64,000 bases of DNA from Aptenodytes patagonicus (Eukaryota > Chordata > Aves > Sphenisciformes > Spheniscidae): contig NC_134982.1 in the NCBI RefSeq assembly GCF_965638725.1, positions 82,660,155 to 82,724,154 on the forward strand, in the 5' to 3' direction. Below are positions 1 to 14,100 of the stretch, one piece after another. The notes under the pieces were generated by a model that made no database searches, was not told where the DNA came from, and was given only the letters and a program-made list of their open reading frames with translations. The position numbers and the translations under genes were made by a program. Position 1 is the stretch's first letter. Each line of letters begins with the position of its first letter.

Positions 1-959
1 CTTCAATGATTCCCCTATTTACATGCTTTAGAACAGCAATATTCTTATAGGTATACCTTATGGCAAGGCAGGAGTGGGCTATGTCCATTCTGTTGCTACA
101 AAAAACCCTTGTGACTGTATATGGTATAAGCATCTATAGTTCAGCTATAAATTCTGCTTTTATTTTGGAGAGAAGGCAGAGTGAGCCTGTGCCTACCTGA
201 TTTCATGTAGACCTACTGAATCTCAGCTAAGCCCCCCACTTTTCATGCCTGAGACCTTATATCACAACTGAGATCTTTCAAAATGACAGGTATTTGTGCC
301 CATATTTGACCAACAGGATACAGGTCTCCATGGCATGTACCAACACCAAGTATATTTGTCCATTTTTGCAACTTTCTTCATCTACTTTACAGCCCTGTGA
401 TTCAGGCTTTGGGGGATATTAGTAAATTGTTTCTACCACTAAGAAAGGAGACATATGCATTTCAGCATTGCTCTGTTTTTTTCTGGAGAGTTCATAGTCC
501 AAATAACTCATCAACAGTTGGGTTCCTTCCTGTGTAAGATATGATGAGAAGTGATTCATTTTTATGCCTGATTCTTGATATACTCAAATCAAGATTTTAT
601 ATGGATGATTCATGAAAATAATTTGTTTTGTTGAAGCAGTATTAAGCAGAACTTAAATATATTGTACAGACTAAAGAGCAGCATTTTCCCAGTTGTGGGG
701 GAAGGTGTCACTAAGATATAATTTATTCGGTGGGAATCACTACACCATCCTTATAGATGAATATATGCACAGGAAGGTCAATCTTAATTCACAATACACA
801 CTACAGGTGTATGACAAACAAAAGCAGCAAAAGAAGTCTTCTGCTTATCTGTACAACTCTTTAGGGACTTGACATGACCGCCATCACAACATGCAAAAGA
901 CACTGGTTTTGTGGCAGGAAAATCCTGCACCCTCAACCATTCCTTTGGGGGTGAGGTGA
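1..959. other. AT-rich non-coding sequence, nothing recognised
   Basis: No open frame of note, splice-site pair, RNA gene or known repeat was recognised on either strand. It is ordinary AT-rich vertebrate intergenic or intronic sequence. Confidence 0.5.
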
Positions 960-1920
960 CACACTGTTTGGGGGGACACAGCCCGAAATGCACAGGGGGT
1001 GCTGGAAGCTGGGGCTAGCAGTAAGGCTGATCTCTGCAAGAGTATGAAAGAAAGGAGGAGAGTCATGGCTGGAGAGGAGAGCTGGCACCTCTGGTGTGAC
1101 ATGGTGGGAGCTTGCGATAACCCTTTTTTTTTTAATAAAGGAGCTCTGAATGCATGCTCCTTGCTGCTCATGCAGGGCTCATGCATAACAGTGAGATCAG
1201 TCATCCCTGCTTTGCTGTTCTTGTAAGCCATGCTGGACATGGAGAGGCGGAAGAAAGGAAAACACAATTTATTCAGCCAGATGCAGGAACTGGAGGTCTT
1301 CTGGAGGCTGTGCCCCGCCAGCTGCCGGCTGCCCAGAGGCACCTGTTCAGACATGGTGGGGAAAGGAGACATGAAGCCAACCATCATGAGCTTTTTGGAA
1401 TGAGGGGCTGATCCACAGCACAGTGGCTTGCTTGTAACGCTCACATCTTCTGCCCCATCGGTAAGTCCAGCTCCTCCAAATTACTGGGGCTTGGCTGGAG
1501 GCATGAGTCTCCCACAACCTGATCCGTGTGAGAGTGGCCGGGTGTTGCAGACCGCTGGCTGGAGGGGTGCCAGATCCTGCTATGCCTTCATGGGATGCTC
1601 TGGGAGAGGGACCCGCTGACCCTGGGTCAGGCACAGCTGCCCCAGCCCCACTGAGGGCTGAGTTTGCAGCCACGACTTCAACCCTCCTGTAAATCCCCCC
1701 TTGGCCACTGTAGCTGCCTTTGGCAGCATTACAGCTTTCAAATCCCTCTCACCATTCTCTAACAACCATGATGAGGTGCCGAAACATAGAAGCTGAAATC
1801 CCTGCATTATTGTTCTCCAGCGAAGCAGACTTGCAAGGAAACATGCCTTGAAAACATCTGGTGTTGGGTTGGGAATTAGGACCAGATATGGCTTTACAAT
1901 GACCAGATTATTGCACATGA
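960..1920. other. GC-richer segment of unknown identity
   Basis: About 1 kb that is visibly richer in G and C than its surroundings and carries several overlapping medium-length open frames on both strands. The longest is 186 codons on the minus strand at 884-1444. None of these translations resembles a family I know. There is an AATAAA on the plus strand near 1133-1138, another on the minus strand near 1268-1273 (TTTATT on plus), and a consensus 5' splice site (CG|GTAAGT) at 1459/1460 on the plus strand. It could be an old LTR-type insertion, a non-coding RNA exon or an isolated GC-rich stretch; the sequence alone does not decide. Confidence 0.35.
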
Positions 1921-4900
1921 CACCACCGCCAGCAACAGGGAAGTCCTTGTTTTAATTCCTCCAAAAACAAAACAAAACCCACATTTTTTTCTTTATTTCT
2001 TAGCGAATGTATGCCTTTGTCTGAAGACTGTATCTTATTCTGAATAAATTGAGGGAAGAATCAATTTTCTGTGATAAGCCTGGAGTAAAAATAAAAAAAA
2101 ATATTTCCTATATCCTGCAGAAATTACATGGCTATGAATGTCAGTGTAACAGTCAACATTTCCAGTTCACTCTCCTCCCAGTGTCGTGTCTCTTTGCATA
2201 CCAACAGCTGAGAATGGGAAAGATGACACATACTGTTTTTTTGTATTCTGCTTAGTAAGAAAGTCTCTAATGAGAACAAATACTCTAATGAGTATAAGTA
2301 TCAGCACTTCCTGTAAGAAGAAAAAGTACCAATCCATCTTCGCTGTATCACAGCTTTTCAAAGTAGATGAATAGGAAACCCATGTAATACTGATGTGTTT
2401 TCCCTAAAGAAAGGTGGACGCTACTTTTTTTTTTTAATAAAGCCAGTGACACACTGTTCAGTGCTGGGGAATTTGCGGGGGGGACATTTTTATTCTGCAG
2501 ACATTATCAGTCTTGCTTTGTAGGAATACTGAATCTCTAAGTATTGTCTTTACTGTTCAGGATTGATGTCCTTTAGGTGCTTGGAGCTTCCTCATGCCAA
2601 GATCTTGTCTGATGTTGGTAAAGATTCACTTTCTTCTGACTCTGAATAAGAAGTTTTCTTTGGAATAAGGGATCTGACACTTATCCTGGAAGATGTTCTG
2701 TCTCTGCCCTGTGATTAGCTCATTTACCTCAAATTTTGCCATTTCTTCCACCTCCTTCCTTGACAGTCTCACTTGCCCAGTGAGCCTTTCCCACGAACAG
2801 CTCTTCCCAGAACCGCAGTGCTAAGGGAGGTATGGTGTTGGGAAACAGAGGCAAGTTGCCAAGGTAGCCTCTTGTCACACGAACACACGTGTTGGGTGTT
2901 CCCAGAACTGGAAAATACATTGGTACTGAGGAGTCCAAGAGTGACACGAAGATCTGGAAAGAGTTGTCTTCCATTTTAGTGGCCATTTGGACCTATGAGA
3001 AATTAAAGATCACTTTCTCTGTGAATTAAATTAGCTAACACTACTAGATTTGTCTAGAAGCCTGTAGAAGATACCAGTCTGTGGCTAATGATCTGTAGAG
3101 GTAATGCCTGTCCATGCCATGAAGGTTAATGGAAGCAGTGGAGCGCTATATAGCCACGTTGAGCCTAGTAATATGCATAAATATGAAAAGCTTAGCTCTT
3201 ATAGTAGAAAAGCCAGTCCAATGCTGCACATTTTTGCTCAGTTTTAGTGACTTTGTTCCAATCCCACTACTGTCCCATTTATTCTTGGATTACCTAGTCC
3301 AAAATTCACCAACACAGAATTCACGGAAAATGAAATTCCCACTTCTCACTCACAGTAATATTTTTGCCAGAAAATGTTTGCATGCTAACTGAATCAGTAC
3401 AAAATACCTTTTGTATTATCTCACTGATCATAATTAACTCACAGCAGGCGTATCTAGCACCAAAGACAGTAAGCTGTTGGAAATCCATGTGGGCAGTTGC
3501 AAAGGAGGAAAAAATGTCATAGAAAATTCCAAATAATACATACCTTTGAAAAAATGAAACATTGCAGATATGACACATTTTGGGTGAAACCCTGACTGTT
3601 TCCATGAAAATGCCTATCCTTCTCTCGGTCCAGGATTTTACACTTCAGAAATAAAGTGGTGGTGTGAACCTGCTACCAGCTTAAAAGGGACTGTTAATGT
3701 TTGAATGTTCAAAATAGTTTCTGCTCAGGCTCAGGTAAAATGAAGAAGAAAAGGGGTGTTGTGGAGGATGAACTGTGGATGAGAAAGGAGAAGCTTAATT
3801 TGTTTGTCTTGACTAATGCTGACCATCTACAAACAAGGGCACCTCCCACTGAGGATGCCACAGAGCAGAATCTGGGGTTTGGATTGTGGTGCTGGAATGA
3901 TTCTTCACAAGCCATGAACGTAACTTCAAAATCATGGGCATTTTACTGAAGAACAAAAAAAATCAATGTGTCTTCTGAGACAAATAGGATCAGAGCTAGC
4001 CTCTTGCAAATCAGCAAGAGTAGTCCTGCTAGCTCACCCGTTTGTGTTTCTGCTGTATGATAGTAACAAGAAGTTGTATAGTACATTTTGATACGGAGGC
4101 AGAGATTTTCCAAACCCACAACATAAATGTGACTGGGACTACTTTCTATAAAATTTCAGTGGGAGTCTTCTAATTCTATTACAATCCTTTGAAAAATCCC
4201 ACCGAAGACAAAAAGTTTATTTTAACCTTCTAAAATCTAGTTTGAAGACATTTTCTAGTGCTATGCTGTATTCCAGTACAATACACAATCAAGATAAAGA
4301 AGAAATAAAGTCATTTTAGCCTTATCTCTATATTTCTTGTCCAGCATTATTATGTTAAGGAAGAAGAAGAGGACAAAGTAAGAATGACAAAAAACCCTCA
4401 AGAAGATGTTGTAATATATTATCTAAAACAGCATGAAAAGATGAAAAAAAAGTTTCTGTTAAGGGAATGATTTTTACAAATTGCCACTTAGGTATTACGA
4501 ATTGTACAAATTATTAAGGACCTCCCGGTTGAAATATTTCGCGCAAGTTTTGGCTCACGTGACAGAACTTTTTTGGGCAAAGCTTCAGCTGGTTAAAATG
4601 GGCAAAATGGTCATCTTTGTTCTGGTTCTTTTATGCCACTAAAGTGTTTGAAGACCCAAAGAGGACTTGAGGGACTTGTTTTGGGGAAAGAAATTTCCTA
4701 GACACAGGAGGTTTTGACCTCTGGTGCATGGTATAAAGTATAGCTCAGCTTGAAGAGAAGGTGATAAACTCTTCTAGTTTTTAACCCTGTTTCTTTCTGA
4801 GGAAAGTATTTAAAAGACCAGCAGACTTCTAGGTCTCCCAGATGCTAACTATTGGATGCCCCTGGTTTTAGGCTTATACGGCCTTACGCTACTTTGAGAT

Positions 4901-6380
4901 AAAATAGATGTAGATCTGTTAACATTTTGTAGTGTCTTTTATCAGAAGTGCCTATAAGTGAAATCTTGAAGCCATAGGAGCTTTTGTTATCCACACTTAA
5001 ATGCACATGTTGTTTCGATGAAAAACTGGCATGCTGTAAGTTTCCCATTTAATTTATGTAGAGTCTTCATTCAACCAGCTGGATTTCTTTTGCTGAATGT
5101 TATAATACTCACTAAGGGGAGAGCTGGAGCCAAGAACAGGAAAAATAGCTGGCCCAAAAGAGCAAGTTATCTAGACGGACAAAAGGAAAATGTAAATACC
5201 TTCTATTGCTGTGTGAGAATCAAGTTAGAGCTGCTTGGGATAACCCAAATGTACCATGAAAACGACTGCCAAAATGTAACCTTCTTTTACTCTTGTGCAT
5301 CGTGCGCATGCTAATGTTCACTTGTAGGGGTTGGTACCTTTTAAGAGCTCAGGAGTGAGGGAGAGACTAGTGTCATGGATGGACTTCCTACGTGGAGCAA
5401 GGAAGATATGGAGATAAATGATCTCCGACCTGTATCTTGAAACTTGCTGGTGAGGCTTATGAGTAGTTCAGATAATGCCTCCCAGCATGCCTTTTATTGC
5501 ACATGCATTTGGGCCTTCTGAAATCTTTTGCAGGCATCACTAGCCTTAACTAAGGTAAGTCATTGTATTTTATCTTCTGCCTGACTCTTCTAGCACAAGG
5601 CTCCCAGGAACTGTGCTGTTAATCTTATCACTTGTGGCTGCGGACGCTCACGTTCCTCCATCTCACAGGCAAGTCCTGACCTACAGCTGTATTATGCCTT
5701 TCACCTTGTGCCCACAGGGGTTTTACCAGTTTTACCAGCCTCTTATGATAGGTCCTGTGAAAGAGTTTTTGACAGTGCAAATAAAATCTATGCTAAATCT
5801 CCTTTACGACTTTTTCTGGAAACTAGAAAAGCAGTTTCCCCTTTAAAGAAGGCATTTTGGTTTGCTATTACGTTATGTTTGGAATATTGGAATGTTATGT
5901 TTTAAATCCTGTTTAAATTTGTTCATAGTAATAAGGTAAATCATGGCACAGTATGATTTATTTTTAGCCATTTTAAGAAATCTAAATTTGATTCACATTT
6001 TTAAGTGAAAAAAATCATGCAATTACCTATGCTAGCATGAGTTCATGTCTGAATTAACAGAGCAAATCATCATATGATACCAATTTTTACCCTTGACAGT
6101 TTTACTTAAAAGTATATATTAGATCTTGCCTAGGAAAAGGTTAGATCTGGACTTAGATTAGATCTTGACTTAACTCTAATATGGGCTCTTTTCAACCCCA
6201 TCTTATGATAGCAGTCCAGTTGACAAGATGGGCACAATAATAAGGCATGTTGCTGAGACGTCCTTCTCTGACAAGATGTTAAAAAAATGGTATATCTATT
6301 GCTTGGAAAATATTCAATAAGGAGTTCGGTGCTAATTGTTTCCACTAACATCTTAGCATTAATTAATAACTGCTCAATAC

Positions 6381-6436
6381 ATGACTGAGAAAGCTGTGTC
6401 ATTGCTGAGAAAGCCATGTCATTGCTGAGAAAGCCC
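6381..6436. repeat. Short tandem repeat, 20-bp unit, about 2.8 copies
   Basis: Three consecutive copies begin at 6381, 6401 and 6421, each starting with AT(g/t)(a/g)CTGAGAAAG and ending in a variant of C(T/C)(G/A)TGTC; the last is cut short. The second and third copies are identical over 15 bases. It is a local replication-slippage type repeat with no gene attached. Confidence 0.8.
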
Positions 6437-8698
6437 AGAACTTCTGTCTTAGTTCATGCCATTAACATTTGACATTAGACTGTAATAATTTAGGCCAGCC
6501 AATTTAAATATTCTATACATAAATTTTTCAAAATCTGTTTTTCCATCTCACGTCATCTACAAATTTATTAAAAAATAATTTATTCACTAACTCACAGGAC
6601 TATTGTGCACATACTAAAAGCCTGTATTGAAAGGAGACTGTAGAAATGGTGATTAAAGTCTAGTACCTGGCTCTGCTTCCAAATTGCCTTTTAGATAAAG
6701 GGGTCATCTGTTTTCTTCACCAGGAAAATAATATGCTTCATAATAAATAGCCTAAGAATAACATAAGGCAGCTTCAGACTAGCGATTCCTTTATTTACAT
6801 TTGATTCATTACTCTACATTTTTACCACTTTATTTTTGAGCATCTTGGGGAATACTCTGATAAGATGGATAGATAAAGGAAGCAAGAAAGTAGAGATAGG
6901 ATGCAATTTTAGTAAGTGCATGGAAAAAAACACAAACCATCTTTTGTGATTTTAAAGCTGAAGGGGCTGACAAAGTAGAAAAGACGAATAAAAAAGAGTG
7001 GGTACATGTAGCTATCCTACTAGCTAAGAACAACAGTGAAGTTGAGCATATGAATAAGGGTTCATCTACACTGTAAATGGCTTTGCAGTGTTGGTATATG
7101 AGACTGATACCTTTGTCATTTGACATTATAATTGGCATGAACTTACATTCTTTTGGGAAAATTCCTCCCCAAAATAAATATGAAAGATTTTAGGATGCAT
7201 ATATCTCTGGCCATACATCGTAACGGTGGCATCACACAACTTTCCACTGTAACTTGCATGGGCCTAAAAACATCTCCTCAGGCTTCTCCCCAGCCAGCAG
7301 TTCATTGATGGACCCACCCTGAAGCTTCATATCCTGAAGCCTGTTATGATGATTTACTCTCCAGAATGTTTTTCCCTGCATATCATTTGAAATAGGATTT
7401 ACTGTAGGAAAAGAATTGACAAAATAACCTACTATTATAAAAAATGGCCAGGGAAGTACTGGCAATAGAACAGTCTTAAATTCCAGGGTTCAGGATTATC
7501 TGCAGGTTTGTTATACAAGGGTTTTCTCTCCAGTCTTTGCTGTGTAGATGTTCATAAATCATTACAATATCCATCTTATCTTGTGCAAGTCCGGCTTTAA
7601 AAAAGGAAGGAAAAAAAAGAAGTATGAAGTATGCTGGAATTTTCTTCAAATACAGCGTGACCCCAATCTTACTGTGTCTGTCTCCCTGCATCAGAAATTC
7701 CTCTGCTAGATTTATGGTACAATAGATATGAAAACAGAACCAAACCTATGGTTTCACACCAAAAATATTGATACGTTTAGATTTAACATAATATGTCAGA
7801 AACCCAGGTGTGAACTTTGGTTGTCCTATGCCAAAATCCCAAGGTAAATCTGAAAGATTTTGCGATGCAGATATTGCTTAGACGCTAAACTTCAGCGCTG
7901 TTTCCTTGCACAACTTGTTCTGAATGGTAGCTTTCATTTCAGGAGTTCAACTTCTTGGGTAGCTGGAATTTCCTGCCAGTTTTGTGCTGCAGGGAGGAAG
8001 GGGGCTGTTAGGGACTCTTAGGTGGGGAGTCTTTTATGTCAGCAGTACTTATAGGAGAGAGTCAGCAGCATAAATCAGTGCAGCTTTGTTTGTGCTCAAA
8101 TACGGATTTGCTGTTCAAGAAAACCTGGCATTTTAGCTGTCATTTTCATTCCTGTTGTTTTCCTTCCGAAACGCAGGTCTGTAGATTGTAGCTGGGGTGA
8201 AAAGTCTGACCTCAATTTTCCTGCAGTCCCCAGACTTCAGGCACTAGCATTTATGAAAAATTACTTTCAAATGTGCGAGAGGTTTCTGGGAGTTCTTCAT
8301 ATATTTTTAATTTTGAAAGTCCTTTTAGGCTGTATTACATACCAAGATACAGCACACGATGCTGTGCCTTTCTGCTGCTGCTGTGCTGCTTAGGACTTGG
8401 ACCTTGTTTCTCATCATGTGCTAGCTGGTCATCAAGGCACTCTGCCTTGGTTAATCAAAGTGAAACTAAGGTTTAATTGCAGTGGGTTTATTTTTCCTGA
8501 CTGTTAGCTCACCGACATATAAGTGACCTTTCCACTAAAATTCCCTTTCCCACTTGTAACATTGACTCTGGAGACTTCTTCATGCTTATCCACTCTACAT
8601 CCAAGATTGCCAGGTCTCTGGCCTTGTCTTTCTCTTCAGCTGCTCAAAATGTTTCCGATTATTCTGTTATAAAGAAGTATTTTTTAAATCTTTATTCT

Positions 8699-8712
8699 CC
8701 CCCCCCCCCCCC
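8699..8712. repeat. Homopolymer C14
   Basis: An uninterrupted run of 14 C. On the minus strand it is G14. Length is uncertain in any assembly because such runs are prone to sequencing error and slippage. Confidence 0.85.
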
Positions 8713-11700
8713 AAGTCTGATGTTCTACTTTGGAACAAAATCCACTTCAGAAATGCAACTTTTTCCGCAGGGAAGAGGAAGAACTCTAGCTCCTGTCACC
8801 TCTAATCATAAATGATGTTTCATCAGAACCTGCCCTGGCTTCAGACATCTTGTGTGGTTTCCGTTGCCTAAATGTCCATGTCTTGTTCTGGCCACAGTGG
8901 CTCTGAGCATCTCTTCTGGCTGTTGCTCTGTGAAGGCACAGGTCCTGTGTCATACCCACCAGGCCAGTGCAGATAGCTCGGATGCCCCAGGCTCATAAAG
9001 CGGCAGTAGTTGTCTCTGGCAATTAATTGCTCCCCTTATATTTAACCCATGATGACCTCTACTGCTTAAGACCTTCATAATGTCTACTGCAGGTTATATT
9101 GATCTATCTTTTTCTAGCTCGTCTTAGGTAGTTACCATCTTCCAAAACCTTGAATCAAATGAATTTGAAAAAATGGCAGTAATCTTTAAACACATTTTTT
9201 GGGAAGAAGAATAATAAAGAGACCAAGCAGAAGTGATGAAAAACACCGAAGCAGCTCAGATTTTAAAATGAACTCAGGATTTGCTTCATAAGGAGCAAAC
9301 AAGTGAAAGTCTACTGCATATGGGGCAACACATGTAACTGATGCTCTTGTAGGACCTATGTCACTGAATCTGTACTGCCATAGCAAGTGTTTTGCAGCTG
9401 GTCCATATTCACCAGAAAAAAAGTGAACATTTATCAGTTCCACGGGGCTATGGAAGTGCTTAGGGGAAAAGTTTGAAAGTGGTTGTCTTGGTCCAAAATT
9501 TTGGCTAGCCAGCCACAGTAGTATCTACTAGATTCTTTTTTCAAATGATCCAGAGTGAGCATACAGGCTGGGATTTTCAAAAGTGCTGTGGCACATGAAA
9601 ATGTGGCTGTGATGCTAACAATTCTCTTCACAAATAGTCATAAAACTGAGAAATAAACCCTGAATTTGTAGTGCTAAACACAATGCTGATGCAACTTAAG
9701 TTAAAAAAGCAGTATGTTTCTCTGTAGCATCTGCAGCTGGAAAAATTTCCTTTCATGAGCAGTCAGTGGGAGACAGGCAGTATTAGTACACTTGGGAGAG
9801 TATTTCCCTATGCTATGGACTGATCACTGAGAAAGACGGCAACAAGACTTTAGAGTCCTCTCTTTGCAGCTTGTTTGCTGGACCCAGACGAGGAGCTTGG
9901 AGCATGAATGCTAGTTATATTCCTTCTGTAGCAAGAATTATGCGTCTGACTGAGTGTTCTACAGTTTTTTAGAGGACAAGCATCAATGACAAGGCTTCTA
10001 AGTCTTATTGCTACCTTCCTCAATGACAAGTGCAGTTGGCCTTATTCTAGTATCCGAGAGAAACATGTAGGTGACTAATGCAGGTAAGAAACATTGTTCA
10101 AGTTTATTGGCAGCATTGGCATTTCTGGTGGAAGTGTTTGAGGTTTTAAAATATTTCCTAAATATATCACTTAAGGAGGAGTTATGCCAGTTTTACATTG
10201 CTGAGAAATCCTAATGAAGGATAGAGTCATGCTCCTGCTGGGATCCACGGTAGTTTGGTGAAGAGTGCGGGTTTATATGGTTCATAGTCTACAATGACAT
10301 TTAATCCAAAGAGCAGTTTGCCTATAGTTTTAACCAATGAAGACCTAATGGTTTAAGAACTACGTACTCTGGAAATCTGTATGTACTCTTATTACTGAAA
10401 TTGGTTGTTTTAATGCCCTGATCACCAGATAAATGTCTATTTATAAGTAAATGTGATACGACATAAGACATTCCTTGACATAATTTTTTCATTTCACCTT
10501 GCAACAATGATTTGGCACAGCTACCATCTGGTCCTGACAAAATTAAAACCTAACCATAAGGTTGGGCATGGTTCAAATAGCTTTATCATGGTCACATGGA
10601 AATACAAACCAGCCTGTAGATTTGGTTCTTTTGCCACATTATTAACAGATGTTTTAATTTAAAAATGTGAGAATTTAGGTGACTCTACAGCATCTCTAAA
10701 ATGATAATTCATATCCTTCTCTGCATACATTTCTCTGAGAGACAGCCGGGGACTTGACTTTTGAGCTCTTCATGAGAATAGATTGGTAAAGTTACACTGC
10801 AGTTTGCATGTCCTTCATCATTCCAGTGCAAGTGATGAAAGCTTCTAGTAACAAAAGGACATTTGGTAAACAAAGGCCAGCTGACTTTTTTATGAAGAGC
10901 AGATCTGCCTTTTTGTCCTAGTTATGCATAATGTGGTAGCCAACTTGTTATTTGCAAAGAGCCTGGGGCTGGAGAACCAATGAGAGTCATGCACTTTCTC
11001 AAGATGATGTTTAAAAGCAGAGAGCAGCAGAAATGAGATTTTTTTGGCTGGGACAGTGGCCTTTCCTCTTAAGTTTTACTGTCTTACCTGATCACTGCTG
11101 CTGTACAGTGACAGGGACTTCTTCTGTCCTGCGTATGGGTGAGGAAGGGGTCGTGGTTCACACGTTCACCCACAGTGGAAAAGAAGCTGGTTTTTTTAGC
11201 CAGATGAGTGTTATTCTGTCATCTGCTAACTACTGCAGACCCTGATTAGAGACAAGCAGCCACGTATTTGTTCTCCTACTTGACTGAATTTTGACAATTA
11301 GCCATAACATTTGTGCAGGTTGGCAGCAAATTTTTCTGGTTTGATTTATTCCCTACCTTTTCCCTAATCACAATCAAGTCTCTTTTTTAGTGGAAAATTC
11401 CTCTTTCATCTCCATTTTCATGCTTGCCTAGAAAAATGTACTCTTTTTCAACCAGATGGAACAGGCAAGAGAAATACTCTTCCATTTCTAGTCTCTTTAA
11501 TTTTCTTGCGGTTAAGAAAGTGAAAAAACAGAGATCTACTTAACTTCTGCAGAATTCACTGGTGGTATATTTAATTAATCCTAGCATTTCAGTCACCCGA
11601 GCCTTTAGAAATGTAAAGGGCCTGAGGAAGAAAAGATTTTCATTTACTGTTTGTGTTATTTGTAATTATGCCGTTTGATTTCCCTCGTGGCCTCACAGTT

Positions 11701-13879
11701 TTCCTTGACTCTCTCTTGCAGGCTGCTTGTGGAAAGGAGCCCACCAAGCAGGAAACAAAAGAGCAAGAAACAATGGTCAATGAAAACGAAGTCCTGAGAA
11801 AACAAACCCAGTATTCTTTCTTCAGTGTTACAGCTAGAAAAGCAATAATATTTAACATCTAACTTGTATGCTTCAATAGCTGTCAGTTTTCCCTCAGAAT
11901 GTGAGGAAAATACTGGGCAAATAACCCAGCAGGTGTGACAGTTTCAGGTGAGATGTTATTTCTATTAGACTTAGCAGAAATAGTGTTATGTGGATTATCC
12001 TGCAGGAATAAATTGGTGATAATCTAACATCTGAGGAGAAGGAAGTGTTGCCCATGAAAAGGAAACTGGGAGAGAAGAGAAGCTTCCAAGTATAAACATA
12101 ATGGAACATTGCTATCACAAAATAGCAGAAATGAGGCTAAGTGGATTCAGAAGGCTATATTTGCGCCTTTGACATTAATGATGTTGGAACAATTTTGTAT
12201 CAGTTAAAGAAGGGACCCCAGATACAACTTAAAACCATTTTGGTCCTGTTCGGGTCTTGATATTTCAGATATCAACAGTTGTTAGATTATTGTCAGTAAA
12301 AGTGGATCTAATTTATATACTCACTAATGGATATCCAGAAACACAGAGGAAAACCCAGGGACCAGAGTGTTTTAATTCTACTTGAGTGTGTTTTATGTTT
12401 ACATGCTGCTTCTTCCCTTCAGTAAATGCATACTTTTCCTCCAGTGCAGTATGTTTCTCCCTCTCCCTAGTCCACACGCTCTTGCTTGTCCAGAGCATGT
12501 TGCTGAACTACTTCCATTAGTATTGTTGTAAATCACAAGGACAGCTAAGATTAGTTAGCACTTTTGGAAGAGGGATAGTATCCACTTGGACATACTTTTA
12601 TTGTCATTTTCTGTGAGTATCATCTGGTAACATCACACACATTTGTGAATTGTAAATTTTGTAGGCATGAATTTTGTATGAGAAGCATCATTCTTTATGT
12701 TTACATTGCACAGAAAAGTTTTCTTTTCCCTCCAAAACAAGCATATTTTATTTTGAAATAGGGAGTACTAATGCCTTTCCTGAGATAAAAAGTGTCAATA
12801 AGGGTCGTATTTCTAAGAAGAAAGCTTTCCAAGAGAGCAAAACAACAGTCTGTTGGAAAAGAAGTTTTTGGAAGTAAAGCGATTTAGGCATCCCAAGTGA
12901 GTTTGTTCCAGGTGGACATGCAATAGAGAAAAAACGGCTTGGAAGGTGGAAATGGCCAACCTCTGCAGCAGCAGCATAGCAAAATAGCATAGTACCTGAC
13001 AATTATATTTATAATCTGTGATAAAGCGATAAAATACCTTCTTAAAGGTATCCTACTTTGAGTTATCATTGTTTAAATGACTAAGGTCTGGAGTACAGCT
13101 TAAATCAGCTAGTACTTGACTAGAAGACCTCTGAGTAGATCCCACTCCTTCAGTAAATATACCTCTCTCTATATATAAATACAGTTTAGTGAACATTCTT
13201 CACATTACTTAGTGCTAACTAATGGTCTATCAATAGTCTTGGCTCTCCTAGAATTGGAGCTGGATAAGGTGTTCCTTTCCTGTCCTGAGCTGCTAGCTAT
13301 TTTTTGCATGCTTAATGCTGAATGGTACTCCCTGTAAAACTAGTGGGTGTTCTGACGTGGCGGAATGAGAAAAGATCTATGTCCTCCTCTAAAAAAAGTC
13401 TAAAGCTCGATTAATGGATAGCTGAATTGTTCCACATACCCACAGGCATGAGAGTACACAGACGAAGAGGATGCTGGGGCTTGTAGTACAGTAGCCTTCC
13501 AGGTTCCCTGGTTCCTGCCCCAGGGTGAGACTAGCAGGTGTTGACAATAAATTAAAGCAGCATAAGGGCTGCTGTCTGCTGGCTAAAGAAGTACCCTAGG
13601 GCCAGTTTGCACCAGGAGCCACACCAGAGTGCTCTCTGTTTGGATCATATCCTTGTCACCTTCTCTGCTGGGGGTACTCCTGGATCCTAGTGGGCAGATA
13701 ATGGGGGAAATGGATGACCTAGAATTTGCAACCTGTGGATTTGGGGGACTTTGTTTTCTTTTTGGCACCATGCTGTCTCCTTTGTGCTATCAGAATGATG
13801 AAAACAAAATGCATCAAGTGTAAAGAAACTGATGAGGAGTTTGCAACAAACAAGTAGGCAGGGTCTTGAGTTTAACTGT

Positions 13880-14100
13880 ATGAATTCAGTGCTGGAAGAG
13901 ATCTCAGGAGATCATCACAGACAACCTCCTAAATTAAAGTAAGATCACGCATAACATGATGAAGGGTTTTTTTGCTGACTCCTAAAAGCTTCATGTGAAG
14001 GTGCCTCAATATTTCTAATGGGGCTGTGGAATTGCTTAACAGCATATCCATCTGTTGAAAACTCAACCGATTTGCTTTGATGAGGTCTCTAATTGTCTCT
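13880..14100 (-). mobile_element. Probable old CR1-like LINE 3' relic
   Basis: The stretch beginning GCTGGAAGAGATCTCAGGAG followed by ATCATC and then ACAACCTCCT matches, by eye, the inverted 3'-end text of CR1 elements (a tract like 'ggaagggacctcaggagatcat..tccaacctcct'). Similarity fades over the next 150-200 bases, where a phrase like TTGAAAACTCAACCGATTTG also recalls CR1 3' sequence. It is strongly diverged, so the far end is approximate. An L2 origin is possible. Confidence 0.45.

Noticed and set aside
884..1444. 186-codon open frame on the minus strand
   Set aside because: It lies in GC-richer DNA where stops are rarer, about one frame this long is expected by chance in the window, and the translation has no domain, signal or familiar motif.
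11721..11862. Exon-like start after a CTCTCTTGCAG acceptor
   Set aside because: The acceptor is good, but there is no convincing donor and the peptide is unfamiliar; it is probably chance.
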